Below are positions 1 through 9,712 of a stretch of DNA of 64,000 nt, one piece after another. The number at the start of each line of letters is the position of its first letter. Within the stretch, counting starts at the first letter, position 1. The stretch comes from Trifolium pratense (lineage: Eukaryota; Streptophyta; Magnoliopsida; Fabales; Fabaceae). The position numbers were made by a program, and so were the translations under genes. The notes beneath the pieces are model-generated. The model searched no databases. It saw only the letters and a list, made by a program, of their open reading frames with translations, and had not been told where the DNA came from. The stretch lies in contig NC_060060.1 in assembly GCF_020283565.1 (NCBI RefSeq), positions 28,334,001-28,398,000 on the forward strand, read 5' to 3'.

Positions 1-282
1 ACTTAATTGATGATTAACGGCTCAGACTAGCTAATTCGACAAACTATGGCAAATAATTACACCAGAGAATCTAAGTCCTATAATAAAGTAGATAGAAATT
101 AGGAAATTAGCCTTTGCTTTAATTTATGACAAGCCAAAACTTTTACGACATCAAACATTGGATCTTTGTTACCATATTTTTAAATCGTCCATGAGCATGT
201 CAATCAAATAGAATGAAGAGATTAATGCATTATTTTACTACTACACGTCAATCATCTCTACTTTTTAAACATAATACTCCTT

Positions 283-566
283 TCGGGATTATATATAAGA
301 AAGAGTTTATTTTTTAGATTCATTAAAAATTTAATGTATTTGGATCATAATATGCTCCAGATGTATTAGATTCTCAGGTCTTGTTTGGTAGGAGAGAAAA
401 AGAGAAATGAGAAATGAAAACACGGAAACGGATGCATATACTTGGACAGTCCAAGTACATGCATTTGTTTCCGTGTTTTCATTTCTCTCTTTCCTTTTTC
501 TCTTCTACCAAACACACTCTTAATGAATCTAAAAAATAAACTTTCTCTTATATATAGGACCAGAAG
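283..566. mobile_element. Nested foldback MITE
   Basis: The outer arms (about 285-329 and 521-566) are inverted copies around TAGATTCATTA / TAATGAATCTA. Inside them a second long inverted repeat (about 378-446 against 449-520) reads TTTGGTAGGAGAGAAAAAG on one side and its near-perfect complement on the other. This is the architecture of one small non-autonomous element inserted into another. The outer arm family recurs at 2030-2165 and 60250-60345. Confidence 0.55.
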
Positions 567-756
567 AAGTATTATATATAAAACCAGAAGGAATATGATA
601 AAGGATCATAATTTCGACATTAATATAAATATAAATTGATTGAAATTATGTCCACTAAAAATTAAAATCAAAATTTAAGAGTGTATCAAAATCATGTACA
701 TTATTGTGTAAAAAAAAAAATCATGTCCATCAAAATTTAAAATCAAATTACCAATT

Positions 757-866
757 GTTAGTTGATTCAGTGTTAATAGGTGTTGGACTTAATAGGAAGG
801 GTCATTGTTTGATCTCCTGCAACTGCGATGGGAGGGGACAAAAACGATTTGATGCCAGAATTTATG
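757..866 (+). repeat. Degenerate tRNA-derived SINE copy
   Basis: The text GTTAGTTGATTCAGTGTTAA ... CTGCAACTGCGATGGGAGGG follows, with many changes, the better-preserved SINE at 36258-36420 read on the other strand. The pol III B-box region is eroded (TTTGATCTCC). Confidence 0.4.
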
Positions 867-1270
867 AAGCATAGGTACTCCTAAAATGGTGAAGTACCCG
901 TATCGGGTACGCACCAGTACTGGTTACGCATATGGTACTCGTTAGGTACTTACAAATCCAAATCCATTTTTATTTTGTTGATTCAGGATGGCGGATGCAT
1001 GTGGTAGAAAAATAGCATAAAATATTCATTTTTTATTACATATTAATTATTTATCTTGCTTTTGATGAAAATGGTTGAGTTGGTGGACAAATTCACTCAA
1101 AACAGATACATTAAATTTTTAATTAATATAAAAAGTACTAGATGGAGTAATTATTTTGATATTCTGTATTAACGTACCTACCTTTCCTTAAATTTTAAAA
1201 AATGGCGTATCTCGTACCAGTATCCGCACTCATATCAGGTACCGTATCCGCGCCTAGACAACAAAACTAT
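866..1270. repeat. Degenerate repeat rich in GTACC/GGTAC
   Basis: It carries clusters such as GTACCCGTATCGGGTAC near one end and GGTACCGTATCCGCGCCTAG near the other. Similar blocks occur as a tandem pair in the SPL intron (60386-60940). It is probably a non-autonomous DNA element; clear ends and a target duplication were not found here. Confidence 0.35.
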
Positions 1271-1862
1271 TCTCAAAATCAAATTAGACGGTTCCGTATG
1301 CCGCATATTAATACTGAAAAGTTAAAAATAAAAAAATAACATCAAAATTTATATTTTTGTGTGCGTGCTTGTTGTCTTTGGTTTATTTGTGGCAGCAAAA
1401 CGAAGCATTTGTATGTATGATTTATATATTTTGGAGCATATTGTGTTGATTCTCTTCTCTCCCCTGCACGAGGACAAAGTTATTTTGGGAGATGGTGTTG
1501 CTTTGGTTTCATTTTGTAGTCATTCATTCATTCATTGTCATGATGATGACGATGATAAGATAGGACGGCAATGAAACTTTTTTGATATAAAATTAATTTC
1601 TTCACTTTCTTTTGCTTTGCTCTGTTGAACGCTGGGATTAGTACTGTTGTACTGTTTACTTGTTTCTTGCGTCGTCTATAGCTTCAATCCACTTCCGTGC
1701 ACATGTTTTTACATATTACTGCTACTATACTACGTGACATGACGTAATTTGGACTACACCTAAATATATAGTACCACCAGACGGTAATAAACTAATACTA
1801 GCAGTACATTTTTACTATCGCAAATAAACTCATCCGTTAAAAAGTTACTCCCTTTATTTCGG

Positions 1863-2012
1863 CACCGATTAAGGAAGCAAAAATAATAATTTGACATTGA
1901 AACTTGTGCAGTCAATTTTTCAAAAGTTTAGAAATTTTAAATGTTATTTTCTATTCAAAATTTTCTTTTTTTCGTTTTCTTAACCAGTGCCCCGGGGGCA
2001 CCGGTTAGCATG
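1863..2012. mobile_element. Short MITE with ACCGGTGCC-type ends
   Basis: The ends read GGCACCGATTAAGGAAG (left) and CTTAACCAGTGCCCCGGGG (right), an imperfect inverted repeat around an AT-rich middle. A second copy with the same middle (TTTGACATTGAAA / TTTCAATGTCAAA in inverse orientation) lies at about 57047-57215. Confidence 0.45.
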
Positions 2013-2029
2013 ATCCTTACTTCTTTATA

Positions 2030-2165
2030 CTATAAAAAATAAATTTTTTAGATTCATTGAATAATTGATGTATTAGTCTATTTTTTAAATCAAATACTCC
2101 AATCATTCAATGAATCATTCAATTTAAAATGTAAAGTTTTTCTTATATAGAGGACCGAAAGGATA
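2030..2165. mobile_element. Short MITE, TTTAGATTCATT family
   Basis: Inverted arms around TTTTTTAGATTCATTGAATA and ATTCAATGAATCATTCAA enclose a short AT-rich centre. The same arms occur at 285-329/521-566 and at 60250-60345. Confidence 0.45.
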
Positions 2166-3057
2166 AGCTTTTGTATGAATTTTGAAGGGATAAGCTATCT
2201 GATTGAATTTGCAGTGTTTGATAAAATTAACGGTTAAACTAACTGATGATAAATTTCGCAAGTGTACGAAAATCACGTAGTAATAAAATATCGATCCACA
2301 GGGATTGTGTGATCAAACTAGTCGAACGGTGTTCATAGACATTATACAAAAACTACACATGAATTGGGGGTATGTTGAGTAATGAATTGCTAGAAAATGT
2401 GCTTGATAATATGGAAAAGTGAGGTAGAATCATCGGAATCATCTAGGCTATAGCTAACCGCATGCAACCTACAATGTATAAGAACTACTCAAGTATTCAC
2501 AACTAGATCGACAAAATAGTGAATCGCAATCTCTTGTCAAAATCCACTCTATTCGTTGTCGATACTCCCCCGATCTCTCGGGCGGAAGCTACCTACAACG
2601 AATGATATTAACGCGCGTCAATCGTTCGCTACACTCTATGCCTCAATCTCTCGACCGGAGACACTCGAGTGCTCAATACAATTCAGTTCAGACATTAAAT
2701 CAATACTCTCGCACGTGACTTAACTCAAAATCATTACAACACTAATGAAGGATTGTAAAGCATTAGAAACAGACTTGAATTGAATGAATACTATAAAGAG
2801 AGTATGATCTTACACAATTGCAGGTTACATTCAACTGAACTACATTCTAAATTATCCTAGATTCTACCTCCGAGGGAGTTTAGCTCCTCATCGTTCTTCG
2901 TACGCTTCCTCGCTTCATCGCCACGGCTTGTGAATCCATGATCTGATGCGCTTGGAGCTCTCCGCTGGAGTGTGAATCACGATCTTCAAGTTCCAAGACC
3001 AGAATGTAGTGAAAAGATGCAGAATTTTCCAACCTCCAAACAGAATTATGCAGAAAA

Positions 3058-3066
3058 TATATATAC
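3058..3066 (-). promoter_or_regulatory. TATA-like box in the U3 of the LTR
   Basis: A TATATATA run sits directly downstream (element sense) of the last hairpin of the array. The copy in the 5' LTR is at 10527-10535. Its position fits the core promoter of the retrotransposon; no transcript evidence is available. Confidence 0.45.
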
Positions 3067-3076
3067 AGCAGGCAAC

Positions 3077-3380
3077 CACGCCGCGCGCCAGATCCATCAC
3101 GCCGCGCGTGGTTGCAAATCCATCAACTGCGCCGCGCGTGGTAACAGAATCACGCGGCGCGTGATCAAGTCAGAGGCAATCTTCATCTTCAATCAAGACT
3201 TCACGCCGCGCGTGGTCAAGTATCCCGCCGCGCGTAGTCAAGTCAGAGAGCAATCCAGTTCCTGCACCAAGCTTCACGCCGCGCGTGGTCAAGTATCACG
3301 CCGCGCGTGATCAGAGTGAAAATCCTTGCTCCCTGTGAGCTCCATCACGCGGCGCGTGATGGGCTACGCCCCCAGCGTAG
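3077..3380. repeat. Array of CpG-rich short hairpins in the LTR
   Basis: About ten copies of the 13-mer CACGCCGCGCGTG or CACGCGGCGCGTG occur near 3077, 3098, 3128, 3151, 3202, 3224, 3275, 3297 and 3346, plus a diverged one at 3364-3380. Each is a 5-7 bp stem (CACGC/GCGTG, often extended by T/A or C/G flanks) with a 3-base loop. The diverged copy CTACGCCCCCAGCGTAG keeps a 6-bp stem although its bases differ. Spacers are unequal and partly repeat GTCAAGTA or ATCAAGTCAGAG. The array is repeated exactly at 10546-10849. Confidence 0.8.
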
Positions 3381-3541
3381 TGAAAATCCTTTATTTCCTG
3401 CAGTTTTTCCTGTTTTCTTGCAAATCAAGTAATCAAGCTAAATGGTTAGATTTCTCTCATATTTATTGCTAAAAACCTACTAAAATGTATCTAATGTTGC
3501 TAAAATAGGCATGGATTAGAGAGTGTGACGATTTGTCATCA

Positions 3542-3554
3542 CAACCCCAAACTT
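3542..3554 (-). other. Polypurine tract next to the 3' LTR
   Basis: On the element strand AGTTTGGGGTTG abuts the 3' LTR start TGATGACAAA, the expected place for the plus-strand primer. Two near copies of the same tract (CCCCAAACTT on the + strand) lie at about 4231 and 4266. Confidence 0.6.
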
Positions 3555-4952
3555 GAACCTTTCCTTGTCCTCAAGGAAACAACTTTTACCTCAAGCTTTC
3601 GTGTCAAGACCTTGGCATTTTCCTTAAAATCACTCGAATCATACATACGTGAGACTCACCTGATGATCAATGATCCACCTGCAAACAATGCTCAATTGCA
3701 CAATCGTTCCCGCAAGACATTTTCAAGTAGTTCACACTTTTTGACCAAAGCTCGATGATTTCATCACACTACTCACATGCACTCTTCAGTTTTGGTAATA
3801 CACTCAAATCAACACATCAATGCAAGTCAACAATAATTTTGCAAGTAATCTAAGAATTCATTCGGTTCACTTTGTGCACACACATTAGAGGTCTTTAGGG
3901 TTATAACGTGGCTTGGCTAGGGTGGATGGTGACATTTTGGATAAGTAGTAGAAAAACTTGGAGTTAGATCCCCCTAAGGTCAACAAAATTTCATAAACCA
4001 AACCCCCTTTTGAACTATAGTGGACTAGAGAACTTTTTCATATCAACAAACAAAGTTTTGCAATTCTTTGAATTCAAGGCTATCACTTCTTTTTGTACTT
4101 CTTTTCCATTTTTTTTTTCACAAACATCTCTTTTTTTTTCTTTTGTTTTTTTTTTCTTTGCCTTGCAAAAATTGAAATTTTTCTCAATTTTTCAACTCAA
4201 AACTTTTTGTAAGTTCTCTAGTACCCTCACCCCAAACTTCATTTGTTGCTAATTCCAAAGAGCAACCCCAAACTTAGTGGTGAGCAATGCGCATCAACCA
4301 CTAATTAGGTGCCTAACCTCCAAGAAAGTCATTCCTTTTTTTTTTCATCAAAAATTTCTTAAGGTTTTGCAAAAATCACATATTCTTTTTCAGCTCAAAT
4401 TGGTTAAGCAAAGGATAAGTATAAGTAAGGGTGGATAGAAAGGCTCAAAGGTACCAAGAAACATGCCTCGTGTGTGCTACAAAAGTACCAATCAAATACA
4501 AAGATGACAAGCAAAATCGAGAGACAATACAAGAGTGGATATCACACATAGAAGAAAAATGAGTGTTTGGCTCAATACCTCACGGTTGGGTCGAATCAAA
4601 GAACCGGTCAAACAGTGTGCGTTCCCTTCCTTTGTCTCTTGATCACATGAGTGCAACAAGCTATTGCACTGCAAGTTTCACATATCACACACGGAGAAAA
4701 TCAAGTAATTGATACTCAAGTAACTAGAAAGAACATGCCAAGATATTGAAACAAACTCTAAAGGTAAAAATCATTCCACAATTAAACAAAAGAAGATTCA
4801 AATTTAGAGTACAAAATAAAAGTATCCAGCCAATATCCAAGCAACATCAAATATTATTACAAACCAAGCAAATAAAAGACAAAAAGTAAAGATAGAGATA
4901 GAGTAGTAGTGTAGTAGCAGCAGCAGCAGATCAGAACATCATCACAACAACA
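3555..4952. other. 3' untranslated internal region of the retrotransposon
   Basis: Non-coding stretch between the second ORF and the 3' LTR. It contains homopyrimidine runs (about 4090-4160 and 4330-4345) and repeated ACCCCAAACTT tracts resembling the polypurine primer. Small open frames here have no family resemblance. Confidence 0.5.
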
Positions 4953-6473
4953 TCAAACCGCATCATCCGGCTGGCCAGTGAAGTAGTTTGTGAACGGGCT
5001 ATTCAAATTCAAATTCAGCCCATCCACATCCAGCATTTCCCTTTCAATTGCAGCAGCCTCATCCTGCTCAACCCGGCGTCGCCTCTCGATCTCGGCCAAC
5101 TCAGAAGTTCGCAGACCTGAATTATAGGCTTGTCTGGCCTGAAATGAGTGCAGCTCCCTCGCCTGATGGGCCTCCCAATCAGTATCAATGGGATACAAAG
5201 TCCCAAAAGTGGGAGGAGGGAAAGTAGACCGATAAGTCATCGCCTCGGTGTACATGGAAGAGGCGGTATCAAAATAGAGATTCGGCAGGCCGGAATATTG
5301 GGAAATTTCCATTTGATGCAACATAGAAGCAAGCTGATTCATGTCATGAGAGTAGCGAGGAGGGTCTTGAGCTGGTATCTCTTGCGACTCATATACCGGA
5401 TCCCCCTGTTGATCCGGATGGTTACCTTCTTCAAACCTGTTAATTTCTTCCTCCTCCCTCAAGGCTTCCTCTCTCGCAGCATTCCCCTCACCTCGGGGCA
5501 CAATGGGTCCTCTCTCAAACTTTTTGATGAAGTATGATAAAGACAATGGACGAACGGGATGAAGATCACCTTCTTGCACATTCATGGGAACATTATTCGC
5601 CCTACACAAAGCAGCGATGAGGTTACAATGTCCCAAAGTAAAGGTCGGATTTGGATGATTGGCTATCTCGTGAAGATCTTTTTGTAACCAATACCCAAGA
5701 TTAATAAATTTCCCTTCAACCAACAACCGAACCGCGTGCGCATTATCCAGCTGAATTTCTGAATTGTTGCCGACAACCCTCACATTTTTCAACCAAAACT
5801 CGCCCCAAGCACGGTGAACCGGATTGAAACTTGTTAAGCTCAACCTTCTAGGAAGAGAAGCTGCAGAATGGGGTAGCCACATTGCTCCCGGACGACACAC
5901 AATATTCTTTAGTTCCTCCCTAACTTCAATCCCACTTTTGTCAATCCTTTCTCTATCACGCAAGAGTTCACACACTCCTCCAGCAGCACAACCAAGCAGA
6001 TTATTTATAGTTTCAAAAGAATAGCTCACTTTAACACCCCTAACCACAGAAACATATTCCGGAAACATAGGTTGATCCGGTAAATAAGCATTTGCAAAGA
6101 ACTCCCTAGCCCACATCTGATTTCCAGGATTCATTTCATCTTTAATCATCAAATTATTAAATCTCTCCCATCCCCTAGACCTTATCTCATTCCCTAACTC
6201 AGCTACTCCTTTCAACAAATCCTCACCAAAACCCTTCTCTTGATTAATAGTAAAGGTTCGAATTTGGGAGTACCTTTTTTCATGGACTTCACTGATGAAG
6301 TGGGGATGAACCTGTTGCCGAGTGACATTGCTCCGGCGAGGAGGAGATGCTTGAGCAGACCGAGAAGATTGACCCTTGCTTGCACTCATCTTCGTTCTTG
6401 GTTTCTTCGGAGGCTCTTGTGGTGGATTAGCATCACTCTTCTTCTTTCCCTTACCAGTTAGCCTAGTCAACAT
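4953..6473 (-). CDS. Retrotransposon second ORF, putative plant transposon protein domain
   Basis: 506 aa from the first ATG of the frame at 6473. The frame stays open upstream to 6806, but that part is low-complexity and lies in the hairpin array, so it is probably leader. The N-terminus is basic and Ser/Pro-rich (GKGKKKSD, KKPRTKMSASKGQSSRS). From about residue 55 to 330 it resembles the 'putative plant transposon protein' domain seen in Athila-type elements (key stretches EKGF, RGWERFNN, WAREFFANAYLP, VSYSFETINNLLGC). The C-terminal third is acidic and Gln-rich. Its function is unknown; in full Athila elements an ORF lies after pol, whereas here it follows protease directly. Other plant copies of this domain are usually retrotransposon relics; this one is uninterrupted. 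Confidence 0.75.
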   Translation of the reverse strand: MLTRLTGKGKKKSDANPPQEPPKKPRTKMSASKGQSSRSAQASPPRRSNVTRQQVHPHFISEVHEKRYSQIRTFTINQEKGFGEDLLKGVAELGNEIRSRGWERFNNLMIKDEMNPGNQMWAREFFANAYLPDQPMFPEYVSVVRGVKVSYSFETINNLLGCAAGGVCELLRDRERIDKSGIEVREELKNIVCRPGAMWLPHSAASLPRRLSLTSFNPVHRAWGEFWLKNVRVVGNNSEIQLDNAHAVRLLVEGKFINLGYWLQKDLHEIANHPNPTFTLGHCNLIAALCRANNVPMNVQEGDLHPVRPLSLSYFIKKFERGPIVPRGEGNAAREEALREEEEINRFEEGNHPDQQGDPVYESQEIPAQDPPRYSHDMNQLASMLHQMEISQYSGLPNLYFDTASSMYTEAMTYRSTFPPPTFGTLYPIDTDWEAHQARELHSFQARQAYNSGLRTSELAEIERRRRVEQDEAAAIEREMLDVDGLNLNLNSPFTNYFTGQPDDAV

Positions 6474-6744
6474 GGTGATGGTCGATTGAAATGGGTTAAT
6501 TTGGGGGAATGGTGAAATGAGATGAAATGAGGGATTTGGAGTGGAATTAGGAGTGGGTGATATGGGTGTAATGTGAATGTGAATGAAATGGATGATTGGA
6601 GGTGATTGGAAGTGAAATTGGAGGAGTTTGGAGAGTGAAAATGGGTTGTTAATGGAGTTTTCCGTGTGGGAGACCGTGTGAATTGATGATGGGACGGATG
6701 GAGTGGTTGAGAAGATGAAGAAATTCAAATTTGACACGCTTTCC

Positions 6745-7010
6745 TGTGTAACCACGCCGCGCGTGACCCCTGCTACGCCGCGCGTGGTACCAATTGTAAC
6801 GGTCAAGAACTTCTTTCAAACAGGCCACGCCGCGCGTAATCACCATCACGCGGCGCGTAGGCAACTAGTCAGAGACTCCATATTTCTCCAGTCTTCACGC
6901 AGCGCGTGATATACCCCTACGCCGCGCGTGATGCCTTCTGAAAACTTCCTCCTCTGTGATGAAGGATCACGCCGCGCGTGATTGTACTGCGCCCCCGGCG
7001 TGGTAGAACT
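6745..7010. repeat. Second array of the same CpG-rich hairpins, upstream of ORF2
   Basis: Copies of CACGCCGCGCGTG and one-base variants lie at about 6753, 6774, 6826, 6847, 6896, 6918 and 6968, and a diverged GCGCCCCCGGCGTGG follows near 6989. On the + strand the order mimics the LTR array, including a final C-rich-loop variant. On the element strand it sits between gag-protease and the ATG of the second ORF. Confidence 0.8.
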
Positions 7011-7099
7011 CTGTTTTGCCCTGTTCTGCTTTCGTCTTTGCTTCTGCTGCACACCTACCTACATACTTCAAAAGAAAACACATGAAAACATTAAAAACC

Positions 7100-7130
7100 G
7101 TTGGGTTGCCTCCCAACCAGCGCTTGTTTA
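7100..7130 (-). other. Conserved Athila hairpin after the protease ORF
   Basis: On the element strand AAGCGCTGGTTGGGAGGCAA continues into CCCAAC. It forms a stem GTTGGG/CCCAAC around AGGCAA. I recognise the GCGCT..TTGGGAGGCAACCCAA string as recurrent in Athila-type internal regions; its role is unknown to me. Confidence 0.6.
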
Positions 7131-7165
7131 ACGTCCCGATGCTTGACGTTCCATGCCCCTAAGGG

Positions 7166-9580
7166 TCACGGAGAAGAAGCGCCACCACGTGGCAAGTAGT
7201 GTGCATTCCAAGGTAACTTAAGCGCATGTTTAACAATATGATCATAAACCTGGATTTTAAAACATTGGGGGTCACCATCATCACACTCCATCTTATCAAA
7301 AACATTGAACGTGACCTGCTGATCATCAGTCCTTAGCATGAGTTCCCCCATCTCCACATCGATTAGGGCACGGCTAGTTGCTAAAAAGGGTCTACCAAGC
7401 AACAAAGGTTCCCACTCTCTAGTTTCTTCTATGTCTAAGACCACAAAATCCGCGGGAAACACAAACCCAGCCACCTTAACCAACACATCATGTAGAATAC
7501 CTTCCGGATGCACAACCGATCTATCCGCCAAAGAGAGACTCATCTTTGTCGGCTTTGCTACCGCTCCCGGTATCTTCTTCATCATTGATAACGGCATCAG
7601 ATTAATGCTAGCACCCAAATCACACAAAGCTTTTTCAATAGTGAGATTTCCAATAGAACAAGGAATTGTAAAGCTCCCCGGATCTTTCTTTTTCTGCGGT
7701 AGCTTCCTTTGGATGAGGGCGCTGCACTCTTCCGTCATACTTACCATTTCGTCATCCAATGGTTTTCTTTTCTTTGTGAGCAGCTCCTTCAAAAACTTTG
7801 CATAACTCGGCATTTGCTCCAAAGCCTCAACTAAAGGTATAGCCATCTCAAGCTTGTTTAACACCTTCATGAACTTCTTGAACTCCTTCTCCCGCTCAAG
7901 ATTCTTAGCTTTCTTCCTCCTAGGAAAAGGCATCCTAGCATATGGCGATTCATCAACTCCTTTACCTTTCTCAACCTTCTTACTCTCTTTTTCTTTTATC
8001 TCCCTCTGTTTTTCAACTTCTTCTTTCTCATCCTCACTAATCTCCACTTCTTTAGACACATTTTCCTTTTCTACTTCTCCCTCATATCTCTCATTTTCGA
8101 CTACGACCTCTTGCTTATTTTCAACTTCTCCCTCAATGACCTTCTTTTTCAAGGGTTTCTCCACAGCTGGCCTTTCCGGAATCTCTCTACTCCTCAAAGT
8201 GATTCCATTGCAAGTTTCATTTTTCGGATTATCATGAGTGTTTCCACCGAAACCTCCTTGGTTTTGCAACATAGAAAACTGTCTTGACAGCTGACCCATT
8301 TGCACCTCAAGATTCTTGATAGAAGCTTCATGATTCTTGTTAGAGGTTGCTTGACTCGATTTCATCGCTTCAAAGTTGCTTTGGGTCATGAGCATGAACT
8401 GATTTAGAGTCTCTTCCATCCTTGATGGAGGCCTTTGCTGCTGTTGCTGCGCACCTTGACTTTGCATACCGTTCCCCCATCCGGACCCGTTGTTATTGTT
8501 GTTGTACGGCTTCCGAAAATTGGCCAAGTAGCGAGCCTCCTCTGAACCCTCCGGGAAGCATCCGCCATTAGGGTGGTCCTGCAAACAAAAATCACAGCGC
8601 ACATTGTCAATTTTACCTATTGGAGAAGATTGAACTTGTGGATTGGACAGCAGCTTCATCATTGCTTCCATTTGGCTAGTCATGAGCTTTTGCTGTGCCA
8701 ATAGTGCTGTTTGAGTATCCAATTCCAACACTCCGCCTTTCTTTTTGGCTCCTCTATCATTAGTAGCTCTATACTCGTTTTGAGCCATGCTTTCCACCAA
8801 TTCTCTTGCTTCAGTTTCATCACGGTTCTTCAACGAACCACCGGCTGATGCGTCAAGAATCATTCGCGTTTGAGCCCTCAAACCTTGGGTAAACATTTGC
8901 ATCTGATTGTGGCCATCGAAACCGTGATTCGGACACCTTTTAAGACAGACTTTGAACCTTTCCCAAGCATCATACAATGTTTCACCATCCGCTTGTTCGA
9001 AGTTGCTAATTTCAGCCCTTCTTTCTAGGAACTTATGAATAGGAAAGTAACGATCTAAAAACTTCCGCTCCAGCTGTCTCCAAGTCTCAATAGTTCCGGC
9101 GGGTATCGTGTCTAACCAATCTTTAGCACGGCCGGTGAGAGAATGCTTGAATAACCTCAGTCTTTTGTCCGATTCGCTCACCCCCGGTGGATCGGTATAG
9201 TCGCATGCTTCATAGAAGTGAGACAAGTGTAAATTCGGACATTGAGCTTCCGAACCCGAATACGGATTCTCTTTTAAGGCGGAAAGGACCGTGTTCTTGA
9301 TGTCGAATGAGACAGGATTCGCCGGCTGAAAACCTTGGTTTGCCAACGCGTCATTGTCTCTCCTCCCATAATCACCAAGGGTACGCCTTGGCGGTTGAGG
9401 AACCGGTGGAACCTGTTCTTCCTCCATTGTTGCTGCAGTCCTTCCTTGACAGTCCGGTGTATCTCTTAGCAAAGCTGTTCCCCTTAAAGCTTGAGCTTCC
9501 CTTGTTGCCTTTCGAATTGCGCGAGCTGTCTTTTCAATCTCTGGATCAAAATGCAACTCTTGAGGACCTGTTCTCCGCAT
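7166..9580 (-). CDS. Retrotransposon Gag-protease polyprotein
   Basis: 804 aa from the first ATG at 9580 (MRRTGPQELHFDPEIEK). A retrotransposon gag domain spans about residues 120-220 (LTGRAKDWLDTIP, WERFKVCLKRCP). A zinc-knuckle-like CX2CX3HX4C follows at about 329-341, then a Gln/Asn-rich stretch, a highly charged Glu/Lys hinge (about 470-560), and a retroviral-type aspartic protease at about 625-770 with the active-site string CDLGASINLMP and the later LLLGRPFLATSRALIDVE. The frame ends just past the protease with no reverse transcriptase. It would form the particle and mature it; copying enzymes must come from elsewhere. The frame is uninterrupted, consistent with the identical LTRs. Plus-strand open frames at 7338-7805, 7854-8237 and 9307-9807 are antisense shadows. 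Confidence 0.9.
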   Translation of the reverse strand: MRRTGPQELHFDPEIEKTARAIRKATREAQALRGTALLRDTPDCQGRTAATMEEEQVPPVPQPPRRTLGDYGRRDNDALANQGFQPANPVSFDIKNTVLSALKENPYSGSEAQCPNLHLSHFYEACDYTDPPGVSESDKRLRLFKHSLTGRAKDWLDTIPAGTIETWRQLERKFLDRYFPIHKFLERRAEISNFEQADGETLYDAWERFKVCLKRCPNHGFDGHNQMQMFTQGLRAQTRMILDASAGGSLKNRDETEARELVESMAQNEYRATNDRGAKKKGGVLELDTQTALLAQQKLMTSQMEAMMKLLSNPQVQSSPIGKIDNVRCDFCLQDHPNGGCFPEGSEEARYLANFRKPYNNNNNGSGWGNGMQSQGAQQQQQRPPSRMEETLNQFMLMTQSNFEAMKSSQATSNKNHEASIKNLEVQMGQLSRQFSMLQNQGGFGGNTHDNPKNETCNGITLRSREIPERPAVEKPLKKKVIEGEVENKQEVVVENERYEGEVEKENVSKEVEISEDEKEEVEKQREIKEKESKKVEKGKGVDESPYARMPFPRRKKAKNLEREKEFKKFMKVLNKLEMAIPLVEALEQMPSYAKFLKELLTKKRKPLDDEMVSMTEECSALIQRKLPQKKKDPGSFTIPCSIGNLTIEKALCDLGASINLMPLSMMKKIPGAVAKPTKMSLSLADRSVVHPEGILHDVLVKVAGFVFPADFVVLDIEETREWEPLLLGRPFLATSRALIDVEMGELMLRTDDQQVTFNVFDKMECDDGDPQCFKIQVYDHIVKHALKLPWNAHYLPRGGASSP

Positions 9581-9687
9581 GCACAATGAAACACACAAGT
9601 AGAACGCTCCGGGAGAAAAATGTAAAACAGAAAATAATACAGAAACACAGAAAATATGAACACAATTGCCTAGTTGAATCAATCACA

Positions 9688-9706
9688 ATCCCCGGCAACG
9701 GCGCCA
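9688..9706 (-). other. Primer binding site, tRNA-Asp type
   Basis: On the element strand TGGCGCCGTTGCCGGGGAT is complementary to the 3' end of plant tRNA-Asp(GTC) as I remember it. It lies six bases inside the 5' LTR. tRNA-Asp priming is typical of the Athila lineage. Confidence 0.85.
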
Positions 9707-9712
9707 AAAACT

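Larger units (their letters stand above)
1..2238. other. Intergenic repeat-rich stretch, no gene seen
   Basis: No credible coding region is visible. The stretch holds a nested foldback MITE (about 283-566), a decayed SINE (about 757-866), a degenerate repeat full of GTACC/GGTAC motifs (about 866-1270), and two short MITEs (about 1863-2012 and 2030-2165). Small open frames here start or end inside these repeats and resemble no family I know. Confidence 0.6.
2244..3541 (-). repeat. Left LTR (3' LTR of the minus-strand element)
   Basis: This 1,298-bp direct repeat is identical by eye to 9713-11010 (constant offset 7,469). On the element's strand U3 carries the CACGC/GCGTG hairpin array (3380 down to 3077), then a TATA-like run (3066 down to 3058). 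Open frames inside the LTR (for example 2915-3100 and 2972-3310) are duplicated exactly in the other LTR and come from the hairpin repeats, not from genes. Confidence 0.95.

Noticed and set aside
2972..3310. 112-codon open frame on +, repeated exactly at 10441-10779
   Set aside because: Both copies lie in the LTRs and the HAARG-like peptide is just translated hairpin repeats.
3077..3380. CRISPR-like array of short palindromic repeats
   Set aside because: The window is a plant nuclear genome, the repeats are 13 bases with unequal spacing and sit inside retrotransposon LTRs; there are no Cas genes or uniform spacers.
4953..6806. 617-codon version of retrotransposon ORF2
   Set aside because: The extra 111 codons have no ATG, start inside the hairpin array and are low-complexity; the first ATG is at 6473.
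7338..8237. Two open frames on + antisense to gag-protease
   Set aside because: They are shadows of the minus-strand coding sequence and have no family resemblance of their own.
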